Shown here piece after piece: positions 1 through 6,435 of a stretch of 9,318 nt of DNA. Position 1 is the stretch's first letter. Each line of letters begins with the position of its first letter. The DNA is from Tannerella sp. (GTDB taxonomy: Bacteria > Bacteroidota > Bacteroidia > Bacteroidales > Tannerellaceae): contig JAITAY010000033.1 of assembly GCA_031283915.1 (NCBI GenBank), positions 1 to 9,318 on the forward strand. Reading direction: 5' to 3'. A program made the position numbers and the translations under genes. The notes under the pieces were generated by a model that worked only from the letters and a program-made list of their open reading frames with translations, was not told the DNA's origin and did no database searches.

Positions 1-160
1 CCTGTGTAACAATATTGCAAAAACCTTATATCCATCCATTCTATTTTGTGTAATGAAGGGCTTTTTGATCCCGTTATTTGGAGTGGGCTGTATGCTTTTA
101 TTGGGGGACTACTAACTACCCGTTTTTGCGCAAAATCTTCCCGCGCGCAGCAAAGTATAT

Positions 161-323
161 TTGTATGGATGCATTTCAAATGGTCGCAGTATGTATTTTT
201 TCCTGTCGCCATTCTTCGGGAATGGACGCCGCCCGTGCAGGGCATCAGCACCGTTCGGTGCAGGGTGTCTGCACCGCCCTGATACCAATAATACACACGA
301 CAAATTGAAATGCACCCATTTGT
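161..323. repeat. MITE-like element with terminal inverted repeats and 4-bp flanking repeat
   Basis: Positions 165-186 and the reverse complement of 298-319 match at 19 of 22 positions; the best core, ATGGRTGCATTTCAA, matches at 14 of 15. The element they bound (165-319) is 155 bp long. It is flanked on each side by TTGT (161-164 and 320-323), as expected of a target-site duplication. It encodes nothing recognisable and has GC-rich tandem repeats in its middle. Size, terminal repeats and lack of coding fit a miniature inverted-repeat element or another dispersed intergenic repeat. With only one copy visible this is an inference, and a 4-bp direct repeat can occur by chance. Confidence 0.45.
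235..276. repeat. Two 19-bp direct repeats with hairpin potential
   Basis: Two 19-bp units (235-253 and 258-276), spaced 23 bp apart, share 16 of 19 bases; both begin GTGCAGGG and end GCACCG. Each unit is partly self-complementary. The second forms GGTGCAG-ggtgt-CTGCACC (257-275), and GCACC-gttc-GGTGC (248-261) bridges the two units, so alternative hairpins compete. An outer CAGGGC (238-243) also pairs with GCCCTG (276-281). The block is far more GC-rich than its surroundings. It resembles REP-type intergenic repeats, and on the minus strand it could fold in the 3' end of the rseP transcript. Confidence 0.5.
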
Positions 324-374
324 AACCTTTGAAACGGTCTTCCCTTCTTTGAAAAAGGACTGATACCTCTTTTT

Positions 375-1697
375 TTAATTTCCTTTAAACCACCGGAAAA
401 GATCATTCCCGTTGGCATAGATCAGGAGGGTGAAGAGGAGAATCAATCCGGCGATTTGCGCGTATTCCAGGAACTTGTCGCTGGGTTTACGACGTGCAAT
501 CACTTCGTAGAGCAGGAACAGCACGTGTCCGCCGTCCAGCGCCGGAATCGGCAGGATATTCATAAAGGCCAGGATGATGGACAGGAAAGCCGTATTCATC
601 CAGAACGCGCGTCCGTCCCACAGCGCCGGAAAAAGGTTGCCGATGGCGCCGAAACCGCCTATGCTGGAGGCGTCTTTAAAGACATATCTCATGTCGCTGA
701 CATATCCTTTCAGCGTGTTAATGCCCAAACGGATGCCTGCCGGAAAAGAAGCCAGAAAGCCATAAGTGAGGGTAACGGTCTGGTAAAGCTCTTCGGGAGT
801 CGTCGGGTAGATGCCAATCTTGCCGAGCGAATCGGGTGTCAGACGCATCGACTGCTCGCACCCGTCGCGCGTGTATGAAAGGGTGATTTCCTGTTCTTTG
901 TACTGGCTGAGCACCTCGACGGCATCATAAAACGTGGGCGTTGCATTACCGTCGATGGCGATAATGCAGTCTCCGGGCTGCAGGCCGGCGCGGGCGGCAG
1001 GGGTATCCTCGCCCGCCAGGCGGCTGACGGTCATCGGGACGCGGGGAACGGCAAAGCCCTGTTTGTCGCGCATGAGGCGCTGCATCATATCTTCGGGAAT
1101 GGAAATGGTTGCCGGATTGCCTTCGCGCAAAACGGTAACCGTATGGGCGTTTATGACGGCGCGGAGCGTGGCGCTGTTCAAGCGTTCCAGCGCCGTCTCG
1201 TCGGCTTCCAAGAGGATGTCGCCGTCCCGGAATCCGATCTCCTTGAACGTATCGCTGTAGTCCATGCCCATCTTCATGTTTTTCAGGGGCAGATACGTAT
1301 CTCCCCAGGCAAAAAGAATCATGGAATAGATGAACAGTGCCAGCAGGAAGTTGAATAGTACGCCGGCGATCATAATCAGCAGGCGCGGCCCGGCCGGTTT
1401 GGAACGAAATTCGTAGGGCTGGGGCGGTTGCGCCATCTGTTCCTTGTCCATCGACTCGTCTATCATGCCGGAAATCTTGCAGTAGCCGCCCAGCGGCAAC
1501 CAGCCTATGCCGTATTCCGTCTCGCTGTTTTTGGGTTTGAACTTGAAGAGCGAAAACCAGGGGTTGAAAAATAGGTAAAACTTCTCTACACGCACCTTGA
1601 ACCAGCGTGCAAAGATAAAATGTCCAAATTCGTGGACAATCACCAGGAGAGATAAGCTCAAAATAAGTTGAGCCGCTTTGATCAAAAATGTTTCCAT
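375..1697 (-). CDS. rseP: RIP metalloprotease RseP (site-2 protease, M50)
   Basis: Zinc-dependent intramembrane protease of the S2P/RseP family. It cleaves membrane-embedded substrates such as anti-sigma factors and probably spent signal-peptide remnants. The 440-residue protein has the zinc motif HEFGH at residues 22-26 in the first membrane segment. A GWLPLGGY membrane-associated loop lies near residue 65, and a second hydrophobic segment spans about 105-130. Two PDZ-like domains follow (about 145-200 and 220-290; the second has a clear AGLQPGD). The third zinc ligand is in LDGG at 387-390, within a hydrophobic segment, and a last membrane helix covers about 411-427. Length and order are typical. 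The ATG lies 35 bp after the dxr stop, behind an A-rich leader, and this is the last gene of the operon. The identity is secure; the substrates in this organism are not known from the sequence. Confidence 0.96.
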   Translation of the reverse strand: METFLIKAAQLILSLSLLVIVHEFGHFIFARWFKVRVEKFYLFFNPWFSLFKFKPKNSETEYGIGWLPLGGYCKISGMIDESMDKEQMAQPPQPYEFRSKPAGPRLLIMIAGVLFNFLLALFIYSMILFAWGDTYLPLKNMKMGMDYSDTFKEIGFRDGDILLEADETALERLNSATLRAVINAHTVTVLREGNPATISIPEDMMQRLMRDKQGFAVPRVPMTVSRLAGEDTPAARAGLQPGDCIIAIDGNATPTFYDAVEVLSQYKEQEITLSYTRDGCEQSMRLTPDSLGKIGIYPTTPEELYQTVTLTYGFLASFPAGIRLGINTLKGYVSDMRYVFKDASSIGGFGAIGNLFPALWDGRAFWMNTAFLSIILAFMNILPIPALDGGHVLFLLYEVIARRKPSDKFLEYAQIAGLILLFTLLIYANGNDLFRWFKGN

Positions 1698-1712
1698 ATA
1701 ATTACTTTTCTA

Positions 1713-1743
1713 TTCTACTAATTACTGTTCTACTAACTGTTCT
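1713..1743 (-). repeat. Short tandem repeat at the dxr/rseP junction
   Basis: The end of dxr and the spacer before rseP contain two and a half copies of a 12-15 bp unit, read on the coding strand as AGAACAGTTAGT, AGAACAGTAATTAGT and AGAATAG. The dxr TAG stop lies within it, and further TAG triplets follow. This looks like local slippage duplication that supplied the stop and the A-rich leader of rseP. No regulatory role is evident. Confidence 0.35.
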
Positions 1744-2890
1744 TTACGGCTTCTTCCGCGATGCGCCGCGCTTCCCCGTCCGTCTGCACATAATCCTCAT
1801 ACGCCGGCATCGCCAGGAAGGCGGCTTTCGCCAGAGTTTGTTCAATCACTTCGCTCATTTGCAGGAAACCGATTTGCTCGCGCAGGAAGGCGGCTACCGC
1901 GACTTCGTTTGCCGCATTCAGGACGCAGGGCATGTTTCCGCCCCGACGCGCCGCCTCGAACGCGAACGCCAGGTTCCGGAATCGCTGTCGGTCGGGTTCC
2001 TCAAATGTCAGCGTCGCATAGCGGCTGAAATCCAGCCGTTCCGACACGCTTTTCAGCCGTTGCGGCCAGGCCAGGGCATATGCAATCGGCAGTTTCATGT
2101 CGGGCACGCCCAACTGTGCCATGACGGCGCCATCCGCGAACTGCACCATCGAATGGATAACGGACTGCGGATGCACCAGCACCTGTATCTGTTCCGGCGC
2201 CAACCCGAACAGCCATTTGGCTTCGATCATTTCAAAGCCCTTGTTCATCATCGAAGCCGAGTCAATCGTCACCTTGGCTCCCATCGACCAGTTCGGATGT
2301 CGCAACGCCTGCGCCTTCGTGACATGCGCCAATTCGTTCAGCGTCTTCGTCCGGAAGGGGCCGCCCGAAGCCGTCAGGATGATTTTCTCCACCGGATTGT
2401 TCCATTCGCCGTTCAGGCATTGGTAGATGGCGGAATGTTCCGAATCTACGGGCAGTATGGGCACACGGTTTTCTTTCGCCAGAGAGATGACCAGCTCACC
2501 GGCCACGACCAGCGTTTCTTTGTTGGCCAGGGCAATGGCCTTACCGGCTTGGATGGCTGCCATGGTCGGTCGCAGACCGGCATAGCCGACGAGCGCCGTG
2601 AGTACCATGTCTATCGGTTCGAACTGTACGACCTGCGCAATGGCGTCTGCCCCTGCCCATACCTTGACGGGCAAGTCGCTTAACGCTTCCTTCACTTCCG
2701 GATATTTCCGTTCATTGGCGATGACGACCGCCTCCGGCCGGTAACGATACGCTTGCTCAATCAGCAACTCTGCCTGCTCGTTGGCCGTCAGCGCGTAGAC
2801 CTCAAACAGGTCGGGATGTTCGCCGACCACTTCCAGCGCCTGCGTCCCGATGGAACCGGTCGATCCCAATATGGCCAATTGCTTCTTCAT
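1733..2890 (-). CDS. dxr: 1-deoxy-D-xylulose 5-phosphate reductoisomerase
   Basis: Cytosolic NADPH- and metal-dependent enzyme that converts DXP to 2-C-methyl-D-erythritol 4-phosphate. This is the committed step of the MEP pathway to isoprenoids, including the undecaprenyl carrier used in wall synthesis. The 385-residue length is typical. GSTGSIG at residues 9-15 is the dinucleotide-binding loop. LANKETLVVAGE (121-132) is a family signature. PVDSEHSA places the metal ligands Asp149 and Glu151, and SASMMNKGFEMIEA places Glu223. HPNWSMG (198-204) is the substrate-binding flexible loop, and HPQSVIHSMVQF is also conserved. AGGAG stands immediately before the ATG, and the M23 peptidase stop is 21 bp upstream, so the two are cotranscribed. 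All key residues are present, so activity and sensitivity to fosmidomycin-type inhibitors are expected. Confidence 0.97.
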   Translation of the reverse strand: MKKQLAILGSTGSIGTQALEVVGEHPDLFEVYALTANEQAELLIEQAYRYRPEAVVIANERKYPEVKEALSDLPVKVWAGADAIAQVVQFEPIDMVLTALVGYAGLRPTMAAIQAGKAIALANKETLVVAGELVISLAKENRVPILPVDSEHSAIYQCLNGEWNNPVEKIILTASGGPFRTKTLNELAHVTKAQALRHPNWSMGAKVTIDSASMMNKGFEMIEAKWLFGLAPEQIQVLVHPQSVIHSMVQFADGAVMAQLGVPDMKLPIAYALAWPQRLKSVSERLDFSRYATLTFEEPDRQRFRNLAFAFEAARRGGNMPCVLNAANEVAVAAFLREQIGFLQMSEVIEQTLAKAAFLAMPAYEDYVQTDGEARRIAEEAVKNS

Positions 2891-2911
2891 CTCCTGCTCG
2901 CTGTCGTCCTC

Positions 2912-3781
2912 CTAAAAGGCAATGTATTCCTCCGGATTCATCGGATATCCCTTATACCATAACTCGAAATGCAAGTGAGGCCCGGTGGAGAGGTTGCCCG
3001 TGTTGCCGATGAGCGCAATCGCTTCCCCGGCAACCACCTGGTCGCCCATTTCTTTTAACAGCAGTTCATTATGCTTGTATATCGACACAAAGCCGTTTTT
3101 ATGTTGCAACCCGATTACATTGCCGTACTGAGGGTCGTAACCGGTATACACCACCACGCCCTCCAGTGTCGCCAGTACGCTTTCCCGCAATCCGGCAACC
3201 AAATCCACTCCGTAATGACGAATCTCTGCATCGTAATGGGACGAAATCATACCGTTCACCGGCTTGTGGAAAAACACCCCTTCGGTGACCGTCGGGTTCG
3301 CGTTCAAAACCGTGAAATTGTATTTTTCTGCTTCTTCAAAGGCTTTCACGAAACGCTCCTCGTTTTCCGAGCGGGGTACATCGTAGTTGCCCGTGATAAA
3401 GGCCACCGAATCGGAACGATAAACGGAATCCAACGTCATCTTACCGGTTAGAATATCCGTCACGTTTGTCAGATACAGGGCTTGCATTTGAACCAGCGTC
3501 TCCAGCGAATCAATCTTCAATGCGTTCAGAACAATATTATTCCGCACTTCGACATCCAAATAACCGGGCAGATAATTGCGGATGGGCGTCTTGATGATGA
3601 CCAGCGTGGTGATGAGTATCAGGAGAACGGCAAACAGCCCGACGGCCACGAAGGCCGACAACTGCGACAACCGGAACGACCACACTTCTTCCAGTGTCGA
3701 TTCGTTGAAAAAAGAAAGCTTGTATTTCAACTGGACTCGTTTCCAGAAAGAATGTTTCTTTTTATGTTGCTTTTTCGCCAT
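2912..3781 (-). CDS. Membrane-anchored M23 (LytM-type) peptidase
   Basis: Predicted peptidoglycan endopeptidase, or a LytM-domain regulator of wall hydrolases, facing the periplasm. The 289-residue protein starts with a basic cytoplasmic stretch (MAKKQHKKKH), has one transmembrane helix at about residues 42-64, then a stalk of about 100 residues. The M23 domain covers about 170-285. Zinc-site residues are visible: His189 and Asp193 (HYGVD), and His269 and His271 (GPHLHFE), with His237 as the other catalytic-type His, so it is likely active. I chose the ATG at 3781, 11 bp after the rimM stop, over an upstream in-frame ATG at 3904. The upstream start would add 41 residues overlapping rimM with no family resemblance. 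It is a regular member of this operon, between rimM and dxr. The cut bond and partners cannot be read from the sequence. Confidence 0.93.
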   Translation of the reverse strand: MAKKQHKKKHSFWKRVQLKYKLSFFNESTLEEVWSFRLSQLSAFVAVGLFAVLLILITTLVIIKTPIRNYLPGYLDVEVRNNIVLNALKIDSLETLVQMQALYLTNVTDILTGKMTLDSVYRSDSVAFITGNYDVPRSENEERFVKAFEEAEKYNFTVLNANPTVTEGVFFHKPVNGMISSHYDAEIRHYGVDLVAGLRESVLATLEGVVVYTGYDPQYGNVIGLQHKNGFVSIYKHNELLLKEMGDQVVAGEAIALIGNTGNLSTGPHLHFELWYKGYPMNPEEYIAF

Positions 3782-3792
3782 GGTTTTTCTTT

Positions 3793-4311
3793 TCAAAGGT
3801 CCAGCAGTCCGTCCGGCAACGACACAACCATGCGTTTGCCCGTCCGGTCGACGGAACAAATCAGTTCTTCTCTTACCGGCACCAGTATTTCTTTCCCGCT
3901 GCAATCTACACGCAAAAGCACATTGAGTGTCGTTTCGTCTACATCCGTCACCCGGCCGATTTCTCTTTTCTGTTCGTCTTCAAGGATGTATTCCTTGAAT
4001 TGATGCCAACCGGCCTCCTTTTCCGATTCGTGCTTCATGGCCGCCAGCGGATAATATACCGGCCGATTGACAAAGTTTTTTGCTGAGGCCAGGTCAGCGA
4101 CGTGTTCCAACTTGACCAGTATCACCGAACGTCCTTTCGGGCGATAGCTCTCAATGTAAAAAGGCACCGGAATCCCGTCCATCTCGCAGACTAAATAAGG
4201 GTGGTCCGTTTGGTCAAAGACATCATAATCCGTAACCAGCGACAATTCCCCTTTGATGCCGTGTGGCTTGGCAAACTGTCCGATCTGGAAAAGGTCTTCC
4301 TTGCGAATCAT
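3793..4311 (-). CDS. rimM: 16S rRNA processing/maturation factor RimM
   Basis: Assembly factor for the 30S ribosomal subunit that binds protein S19 and helps mature the head of the small subunit. The 172-residue length is typical. The N-terminal RimM domain carries the signature AKPHGIKGEL (residues 14-23). The C-terminal PRC-barrel domain (about 100-172) ends in the characteristic LPDGLLDL. The ATG at 4311 follows GGAAGA and lies 11 bp after the murA stop. In many other bacteria rimM sits with rpsP and trmD; here it is embedded among envelope genes. No abnormal feature is seen. Confidence 0.95.
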   Translation of the reverse strand: MIRKEDLFQIGQFAKPHGIKGELSLVTDYDVFDQTDHPYLVCEMDGIPVPFYIESYRPKGRSVILVKLEHVADLASAKNFVNRPVYYPLAAMKHESEKEAGWHQFKEYILEDEQKREIGRVTDVDETTLNVLLRVDCSGKEILVPVREELICSVDRTGKRMVVSLPDGLLDL

Positions 4312-4322
4312 TCTTCCGGGAA

Positions 4323-5627
4323 TTAAAGTCTTGAAATATGAGCGCCCAAACTGTTCAACCGCCTGTCAATTTGCTGGTAACCGCGATCGATTTGCTCAAT
4401 GTTGTCAATCCTGCTGGTTCCTTCCGCACTCATGGCCGCAATCAGCAACGCAATCCCGGCGCGGATGTCCGGCGAGACCATTTTAGTCGCCCGCAGTTTC
4501 AGCCGGTGAGCCAATCCGATGACTGTCGCGCGATGCGGATCGCACAGGATGATCTGCGCACCCATATCTATCAATTTGTCAACAAAGAACAGACGACTTT
4601 CAAACATCTTCTGATGAATCAGGACGCTACCCGTCGCCTGCGTCGCCACCACCAGGATGACGCTCAACAAGTCCGGCGTCAGTCCCGGCCAAGGCGCATC
4701 GGCCACCGTCATGATGGAACCGTCCATAAATGTTTCAATCTCGTACGAGTCATGCGTCGGCACATGAATATCGTCGCCGTACTGCTCCACCCGGATACCT
4801 ATCCGGCGGAAGGCATCGGGAATCATACCCAACTGGTTGCATCCCGTATTTTTAATCGTGATGTCCGAACCCGTCATGGCCGCCATGCCGATGAAACTGC
4901 CGACTTCAATCATGTCCGGCAAGATGGTGTGTTCCGTTCCGTGCAACGATGCAACGCCCTCGATGGTCAGCAGGTTGGAGCCGATGCCGGAAATGCGCGC
5001 TCCCATCCGGTTCAACATGGCTGAAAGTTGTTGGATGTACGGCTCACATGCCGCGTTGTATATCGTAGTGACGCCTTCGGCGCGTACGGCGGCCATCAGG
5101 ATATTGGCCGTACCCGTTACCGAAGCTTCGTCCAGCAACATGTACGCGCCGCTCAATCGTGTCGCGTCAATGGTATACAACTGTCGTTGATTGTCATAAG
5201 TAAAGCGGGCGCCTAATTTTTGAAGACCGGTGATATGCGTATCCAGCCGCCGCCGTCCGATTTTATCTCCGCCAATTTGCGGCAGGATGGCTTTGCCGAA
5301 ACGTGCCAGCAACGCCCCGATCAGCATGACCGATCCGCGGAGCGAAGAGACTCGGTGAGCAAATTCGTCGGTGTCCAAATAAGCCAGATCTACCGTATCC
5401 GCCAGGAAAGCATATGTATCTTCCGACAAACGTTCCACGCGCACCTGCATGTCGCGCACCAACTGTATCAGATTGTTGATGTCCAAAATGTCGGGAACAT
5501 GGCGAATGACGACCCGTTCGGGAGTAAGCAACGCAGCACAGATCACTTCCAGCGCTTCATTCTTGGCTCCCTGGGGATGGATTTCTCCAGACAAACGGTA
5601 ACCGCCTTCTATGACAAACGAACTCAT
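4323..5627 (-). CDS. murA: UDP-N-acetylglucosamine 1-carboxyvinyltransferase, Asp-type MurA
   Basis: First committed step of peptidoglycan synthesis: transfers enolpyruvate from PEP to UDP-GlcNAc in the cytoplasm. The 434-residue protein has the EPSP-synthase-like two-domain fold. Key residues by comparison with E. coli MurA are Lys22-Asn23 (GAKNEAL), Arg126 in the mobile loop, the catalytic Asp319 (GLTPDL) and Arg389 (DIRAG). The loop that normally reads GGCAIG reads GGDKIG here, with Asp121 at the position of E. coli Cys115. Asp is known at this position in naturally fosfomycin-insensitive MurA, and as I recall Bacteroides MurA has the same loop, so this is lineage-typical rather than a defect. 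The start overlaps the DUF4290 stop in ATGA (5624-5627), which suggests translational coupling. Confidence 0.97.
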   Translation of the reverse strand: MSSFVIEGGYRLSGEIHPQGAKNEALEVICAALLTPERVVIRHVPDILDINNLIQLVRDMQVRVERLSEDTYAFLADTVDLAYLDTDEFAHRVSSLRGSVMLIGALLARFGKAILPQIGGDKIGRRRLDTHITGLQKLGARFTYDNQRQLYTIDATRLSGAYMLLDEASVTGTANILMAAVRAEGVTTIYNAACEPYIQQLSAMLNRMGARISGIGSNLLTIEGVASLHGTEHTILPDMIEVGSFIGMAAMTGSDITIKNTGCNQLGMIPDAFRRIGIRVEQYGDDIHVPTHDSYEIETFMDGSIMTVADAPWPGLTPDLLSVILVVATQATGSVLIHQKMFESRLFFVDKLIDMGAQIILCDPHRATVIGLAHRLKLRATKMVSPDIRAGIALLIAAMSAEGTSRIDNIEQIDRGYQQIDRRLNSLGAHISRL

Positions 5628-6226
5628 CTACTACTCTTGCGAACAAACGTTTTCTTGTAGTTACTGACGTTGTTGCGTACGTCTTTGTTCTCCGTCAAAT
5701 GGAAAGATTCTTCATTCAACACGAAGTGTCCGCCGGACAGTTCGTCGAGATCTTTCAGGATTTTCCGATCGTCTACGGAATCCTTGTTCCACGTCATAAA
5801 CGACTTTTTCATGTGATTTGCCAGCAGACGGATCAATACGGATTTCTCTTCTTCGTCTTCCAGTTCGGTAGCCTTCACAATCATCCGCTCCATTATTTTC
5901 CCGTAATGGCGATAGGTAATTCTCGAATTACTGTATTTCAGATGGGGAGGACGCTTATACAAATCTTCCTTTCTCAGAATCTCGTACGGATAGTCCACGT
6001 CTAATTTGAAATCGGACATGATGGCCAGATGATCCCATAAAATGTGCTTGAAATCGTTGACGTCCCGCAAATGAGGGAACATATTTCCCATAATGTTGAT
6101 AATCGATCCGGCACACCGATTCCGTTCCTCTCGGTCTTCAATTTGTGTACAGTAATCTACCATGTTCTGGATATTCCGTCCGTAATCGGGTAAGGCCAGT
6201 CGTTTTTCTTCTGTGTTATATCTCAT
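5624..6226 (-). CDS. DUF4290 family protein
   Basis: Conserved Bacteroidetes protein of unknown function, recognised from LPDYGRNIQNMV near the N-terminus, IEDREERNRCA, and the long block IMGNMFPHLRDVNDF...LWDHLAIMSDFKLDVDYPYE. The protein is 200 residues, hydrophilic and apparently cytoplasmic, with no signal peptide or membrane segment and a Lys/Arg-rich tail. I chose the ATG at 6226, which gives the family N-terminus MRYNTEEKRL. An in-frame ATG at 6262 lies upstream of the promoter's -7 box (6250-6257) and so should not be in the mRNA. It is the first gene of the operon and overlaps murA by 4 bp (ATGA). The constant pairing with murA hints at an envelope-related or growth role, but this is only inference. 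Confidence 0.9.
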   Translation of the reverse strand: MRYNTEEKRLALPDYGRNIQNMVDYCTQIEDREERNRCAGSIINIMGNMFPHLRDVNDFKHILWDHLAIMSDFKLDVDYPYEILRKEDLYKRPPHLKYSNSRITYRHYGKIMERMIVKATELEDEEEKSVLIRLLANHMKKSFMTWNKDSVDDRKILKDLDELSGGHFVLNEESFHLTENKDVRNNVSNYKKTFVRKSSR

Positions 6227-6249
6227 TTTAACTGCATATAAATAGGGCA

Positions 6250-6281
6250 CAAAAGTAGACATTTATATTGAGCTAATCAAA
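6250..6281 (-). promoter_or_regulatory. Promoter of the DUF4290-murA-rimM-M23-dxr-rseP operon
   Basis: On the minus strand TTTG (6278-6281) is followed after 20 bp by TACTTTTG (6250-6257). This matches the Bacteroidetes primary-sigma consensus (TTTG at -33, TAnnTTTG at -7) exactly. Transcription should start a few bases downstream, around 6243-6246, leaving a leader of about 20 nt before the ATG at 6226. No other promoter this good was noticed inside the operon. Confidence 0.75.
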
Positions 6282-6319
6282 TGCGCCGGATGCTGTCCAC
6301 AACTTTTAACGAAACTCCG

Positions 6320-6351
6320 TTTGGCACGGTATGGCTAATTTACTATTTTTG
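6320..6351 (+). promoter_or_regulatory. Promoter of the thiC-like gene
   Basis: TTTG (6320-6323), a 20-bp spacer and TATTTTTG (6344-6351) match the Bacteroidetes consensus with the same spacing as the divergent operon promoter. The expected start near 6357 gives a leader of about 80 nt. The leader is purine-rich and contains no CUGAGA motif or other recognisable part of a TPP riboswitch. Confidence 0.7.
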
Positions 6352-6435
6352 CCACTTCTAAAAAAGTGTTTGCGTTTTCTCTGCATGAAAAGAAGAGAAG
6401 GGCAAAGAAGAAAATAAAGATAGAGAAAGTGATCT

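Larger units (their letters stand above)
1..374. other. Non-coding region downstream of rseP
   Basis: No gene is supported here. The short open frames on both strands match no protein family I recognise and run through repeats. The stretch holds a 155-bp element with terminal inverted repeats (165-319), GC-rich tandem repeats (235-276) and a 12-bp perfect palindrome at 124-135 (TTTTGCGCAAAA). Transcription of the minus-strand operon enters here after the rseP TAA at 375-377. I see no strong GC-rich hairpin followed by a U tract immediately after that stop, so the operon's 3' end is undefined. The structured repeats further on could serve as an end or a stability element. Confidence 0.6.

Noticed and set aside
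46..315. Short overlapping open frames on both strands in the left non-coding region
   Set aside because: They run through the inverted and tandem repeats, match no family I know, and have no promoter or leader; translated repeats explain their composition.
1688..2683. Long open frame antisense to dxr (331 codons)
   Set aside because: It is rich in Arg, His and Gln as expected of the complement of a biased gene, and dxr on the other strand is unmistakable.
3782..3904. Upstream start for the M23 peptidase
   Set aside because: The extra 41 residues would be rimM read out of frame; the ATG at 3781 gives a normal basic N-terminus and a usual 11-bp spacer.
6352..6435. TPP riboswitch in front of the thiC-like gene
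   Set aside because: The conserved CUGAGA core and paired arms are absent, and the leader is only about 80 nt and purine-rich.
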